Shown one piece after another: positions 23,438-25,703 of a stretch of 25,703 bases of DNA. Position 1 is the first letter of the stretch. Each line of letters begins with the position of its first letter. The position numbers and the translations under genes are program-made. The notes under the pieces are model-generated. The model did not search any database. It had not been told where the DNA came from and was given only the letters and a program-made list of their open reading frames with translations. Source of the DNA: an uncultured Collinsella sp. (GTDB lineage Bacteria > Actinomycetota > Coriobacteriia > Coriobacteriales > Coriobacteriaceae); assembly GCA_959605475.1 (NCBI GenBank), contig CAUHFS010000035.1, positions 1 through 25,703 of the forward strand, read 5' to 3'.

Positions 23438-24760
23438 CTAATCGTCCTTGTTGTCTTTCATGACAACGGTGGTCTCGGTGTGGCTGAAGGTGTCATGCTT
23501 CTCGGTCAGGTCGAGCTCGCCGCAGTACTCGTCGGCGTGGGCGGCCTCGTTGGCCGTCTTGAGCTGGCCTACCAGTAGCACGTCTCCGATAATCACGATG
23601 ATCAGCGGCGCGATGATGTTGATGAGAATGCCCTCGACATCGAAGGTGAGATAATCTGGATCGAAGGCGTATTCTCCCATAAAGAGAACCTGGGAGAGGA
23701 TAAATCCGATCACAAAGAACAGCACCGAGGCAATAGCGAGCTTGGGCTTGGAGCAGGGGAGCTCGCCGACCAAGCGGCCGGTCTGGCCGTTCATGGCAAA
23801 CAGGTAGCTCTTGCCGTTCCACGAGGTGGAGAGCATCCAGACGGGGAACAGGGCGTAGTCGCTGTCTTCCCAGGTGTAGTCGAGCTGCTTGCTTTCGACC
23901 GTGGCATCGTCATATTCGTCGACGACGGTCTCGCACAGGGCCGAGATCGTGCTCTCCTCCATGCGGCGCTCGGCGCGCGCCTTGCACGTCTCGCAATCCT
24001 CATCGTAACGGTTGGCGATGTAGCCGGGCATATAGGCGACCGAGAACGGGCGCAACGCGTCGTAGTCAAACGGCTCGATGGCGTCCATGTGGCCGTCGGG
24101 CATCTTGGACGATCCGTCGACGGGCACGCGCTTAAACGAGATATTGCCCTTGCGATAGGCATCGTAGTGGTCGGTGGTCGTGACGGTGCGATCGGATTCC
24201 TCGGTCACGGTCTCGTTGGTCGCGTCAAAATACACTTCGCCGTCAACGCGGGCGCCGTAGAGCCAAAACGGCACGTAGACACCTTGGACCTCGTCGATGT
24301 GGTTGCCGGTGACAAAGCTCTTGGGCAGCAAGATCTTGCCCTTATAGTGTTCCTTGAGTGCGGCCGTGACATCGTCGCGCCCGAGCTTAAACGGAATCAC
24401 CAGGTCGGGCGAGAAGTCGCCAGAGAGCTGGCCGGGCGCCACGGCGGAGTTACCGCAGTACGGGCAGGTGGTGACGGCGACGGTGCCGTCGGACACGAGC
24501 TCGGCGCCGCACGACGAGCAGATGTAGCCGGCGTTTTGGGCGAGCTCCTGCACCGCGTCGTCGGCAACGGGCTTGGGCGTTGCGGCTGCCGCATCGGCTT
24601 TGGCGTCGGCCTTGTCCTGGCGCTCGCGATAGAGGGCCTCGACTTCTTCGACTTCAAAGCGTGAGTCACAGTAGTCGCAGACGAGCTTTTGCTCGGCGCT
24701 GGCAAAATGCAGGGGACCACCGCAGGCAGGGCACTGATAGTTAACGCTCTCGAAGGCCAT
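23438..24760 (-). CDS. Membrane protein with TFIIB-like zinc ribbons (YdjG-like)
   Basis: A 440-residue protein with two N-terminal zinc ribbons: CPACGGPLHF to CDYCD (about 10-33) and CSSCGAE to CPYCG (about 81-102), joined by an Ala/Lys/Asp-rich stretch. A conserved middle region (VIPFKLGRDDVTAALKEHYK; GVYVPFWLYGARVDGEVYFD) is typical of 'TFIIB-type zinc ribbon-containing' bacterial proteins, with an additional CETCKAR motif. Two hydrophobic helices lie near the C-terminus (AIASVLFFVIGFILSQVLF and IINIIAPLIIVIIGDVLLV-like), ending in an acidic tail. It probably sits in the membrane with its ribbons in the cytoplasm, where it could hold the SPFH protein. AAAGGACC precedes the ATG. It lies 24 bases after the DUF4428-like gene and 48 before the SPFH gene. 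Confidence 0.85.
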   Translation of the reverse strand: MAFESVNYQCPACGGPLHFASAEQKLVCDYCDSRFEVEEVEALYRERQDKADAKADAAAATPKPVADDAVQELAQNAGYICSSCGAELVSDGTVAVTTCPYCGNSAVAPGQLSGDFSPDLVIPFKLGRDDVTAALKEHYKGKILLPKSFVTGNHIDEVQGVYVPFWLYGARVDGEVYFDATNETVTEESDRTVTTTDHYDAYRKGNISFKRVPVDGSSKMPDGHMDAIEPFDYDALRPFSVAYMPGYIANRYDEDCETCKARAERRMEESTISALCETVVDEYDDATVESKQLDYTWEDSDYALFPVWMLSTSWNGKSYLFAMNGQTGRLVGELPCSKPKLAIASVLFFVIGFILSQVLFMGEYAFDPDYLTFDVEGILINIIAPLIIVIIGDVLLVGQLKTANEAAHADEYCGELDLTEKHDTFSHTETTVVMKDNKDD

Positions 24761-24784
24761 GATCGGTCCTTTCCGTGCCGGAGA

Positions 24785-25522
24785 CTATGCGCCGATGGCG
24801 CCGCCGCAGTATTCGCAGCGCCCACTGGCATCGGGAATGGTGGTGGCTCCGCAGAAGGGGCAGGTCACCGCGGTCTTGGGGGCCTTGGCGGCCACGACGC
24901 TGTCGCGTGTCTCCTGACGCAGCTGCACCAGCGCATCGCGGACTTCGGTTGCCTGGCGCTTGGCCTCGCGATATTCGATGGAGCCGCGCTGATCGATGGT
25001 GGAGTCGTTCACGCGCAGGTTGAGCTCGGTGAAGTACGGCGTGTTGACGTGGATGGTCAGATTAAAGTCGTAATCCAGGTCGTAGCGCGGCGGGTTGTAG
25101 CTCTCGCGCTCGCCGTCCTTGGTCTCGCGATAGATTTCGGTGCGATGCTCGTCGATATCCATATCGCAGCCGAGTACCTGCGAGAACTCGATGATGTCGG
25201 GATTGGCGTCGCGCCAGCGGCTCTGCGAGGTGATGATCAGCAGGCCCGCGTCCTCATCGAGCATGATGTTGGTGCGCCCGGCAGAAAGCGTGCGCGTGGG
25301 GTTGAACGACGCCAAGCGCTCGGCATTGGCCTCGCGGTAGGCGAGCTGCTCGCGGATATCGTCCGCGGTGCTGGAGCGATAGCCGTGAAAGTAGGGGGAG
25401 AGCTTGCCGGCGCACTCTTTGCACAGGTAGCCTTCATTGATTTTTGTCTTACCTAGAAGTCCCAGCTCGGTACCGCAAATCGCGCACTCTTTCTTCTCGA
25501 ACATCTTGTCAAAGAAGCCCAT
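24785..25522 (-). CDS. DUF4428-like zinc-ribbon protein
   Basis: A 245-residue soluble protein with a zinc-binding motif at each end. The N-terminal part, KKECAICGTELGLLGKTKI to GYLCKECAGKL, is the DUF4428-type treble-clef. The middle (about 85-175) is beta-rich, with NIMLDEDAGLLIITSQSRWR and a conserved-looking DYDFNLTIHVNTPYF. The C-terminus has CPFCGATTIPDASGRCEYCG, a zinc ribbon like those in the two proteins encoded downstream. GGGAGGC is a strong ribosome site. It is the first gene of the four-gene minus operon. The function is unknown; shared zinc ribbons suggest that these proteins bind each other or a common partner. Confidence 0.85.
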   Translation of the reverse strand: MGFFDKMFEKKECAICGTELGLLGKTKINEGYLCKECAGKLSPYFHGYRSSTADDIREQLAYREANAERLASFNPTRTLSAGRTNIMLDEDAGLLIITSQSRWRDANPDIIEFSQVLGCDMDIDEHRTEIYRETKDGERESYNPPRYDLDYDFNLTIHVNTPYFTELNLRVNDSTIDQRGSIEYREAKRQATEVRDALVQLRQETRDSVVAAKAPKTAVTCPFCGATTIPDASGRCEYCGGAIGA

Positions 25523-25643
25523 GGCTGCCTCCCATCAACTGGTAGCGTGTGTCACTTTTGATGATGGGGGAGTGCGCAGCCTTTCACGATACCCAGACGG
25601 CTCAACGAGTCTCCACAACTGGGACACATGGCCCATTTTTCCT

Positions 25644-25703
25644 ACTCATTGGGGACGTACTTAAATGAGTGAAACTACTCATTTAAGTACGTCCCCAATG
25701 AGT
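25644..25703. repeat. Head-to-head pair of the 27-base GGGGACGTAC repeat
   Basis: The 27-base repeat at 25644-25670 and its exact reverse complement at 25677-25703 are separated by GAAACT. The arms may extend past the window edge. Each copy is also internally palindromic. Upstream of the DUF4428-like gene, 25523-25643 holds the operon's likely promoter region but no clear hexamers; GGGACACATGGCCC near 25621 resembles GGGACATGTGGCCC near 16991, again beside a GGGGACGT element. Confidence 0.92.

Noticed and set aside
22064..23578. 504-codon plus-strand open frame opposite the SPFH gene
   Set aside because: It is antisense to SPFH and zinc-ribbon codons, and its Gly/Ala/Val-rich product has no family features.

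Overview
The window is high-GC bacterial DNA whose gene content fits a gut actinobacterium of the Coriobacteriia, most likely Collinsella or a close relative. This is inferred from GC-rich codon use, PTS and nucleoside catabolism genes, the NarL-type signalling genes and the short palindromic repeats; no rRNA or tRNA gene is present to confirm it. All 21 genes are protein coding.

Layout: (1) 1-1493, minus strand, the 5' part of an OafA-type membrane acyltransferase that runs off the left edge. (2) 1681-3648, plus strand, ribokinase and a nucleoside hydrolase, a ribonucleoside-to-ribose-5-phosphate salvage pair. (3) 3852-9926, plus strand, a LacI-family regulator, a strong terminator, then a sugar operon: a fucose-isomerase-like protein, the two halves of a split transketolase, and a GlpK-like FGGY kinase. 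This set has the logic of an isomerase, kinase and transketolase pathway, as in the known D-apiose transketolase route, but with a different type of isomerase. (4) 10098-10586, LuxS. (5) 10620-14151, a visibly AT-richer module: an antiterminator leader with a long terminator hairpin, a BglG/LicT antiterminator, a beta-glucoside-type PTS EIIBC and an alpha/beta hydrolase. GC-rich genes follow: a DUF4867-like protein and a GH1 6-phospho-beta-glucosidase (to 16700). (6) 17042-21041, a three-gene signalling operon: a 7TM sensor whose kinase region looks degenerate, a NarL-type sensor kinase and its response regulator. (7) 21234-25522, a minus-strand operon of a DUF4428-like zinc-ribbon protein, a membrane zinc-ribbon protein, an SPFH protein with two C-terminal zinc ribbons, and a lipoprotein. 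It resembles the Bacillus YdjG/YdjI membrane-stress proteins, without a PspA gene in view.

The intergenic spaces are rich in short palindromes. One set keeps a GGGGAC core while the flanking stem sequence differs from copy to copy. A 27-base copy occurs three times exactly, two of them as a head-to-head pair at the right edge. A CTGTTTA-containing motif recurs before the LacI gene, before the isomerase operon and before the antiterminator, and is the best candidate operator in the window.
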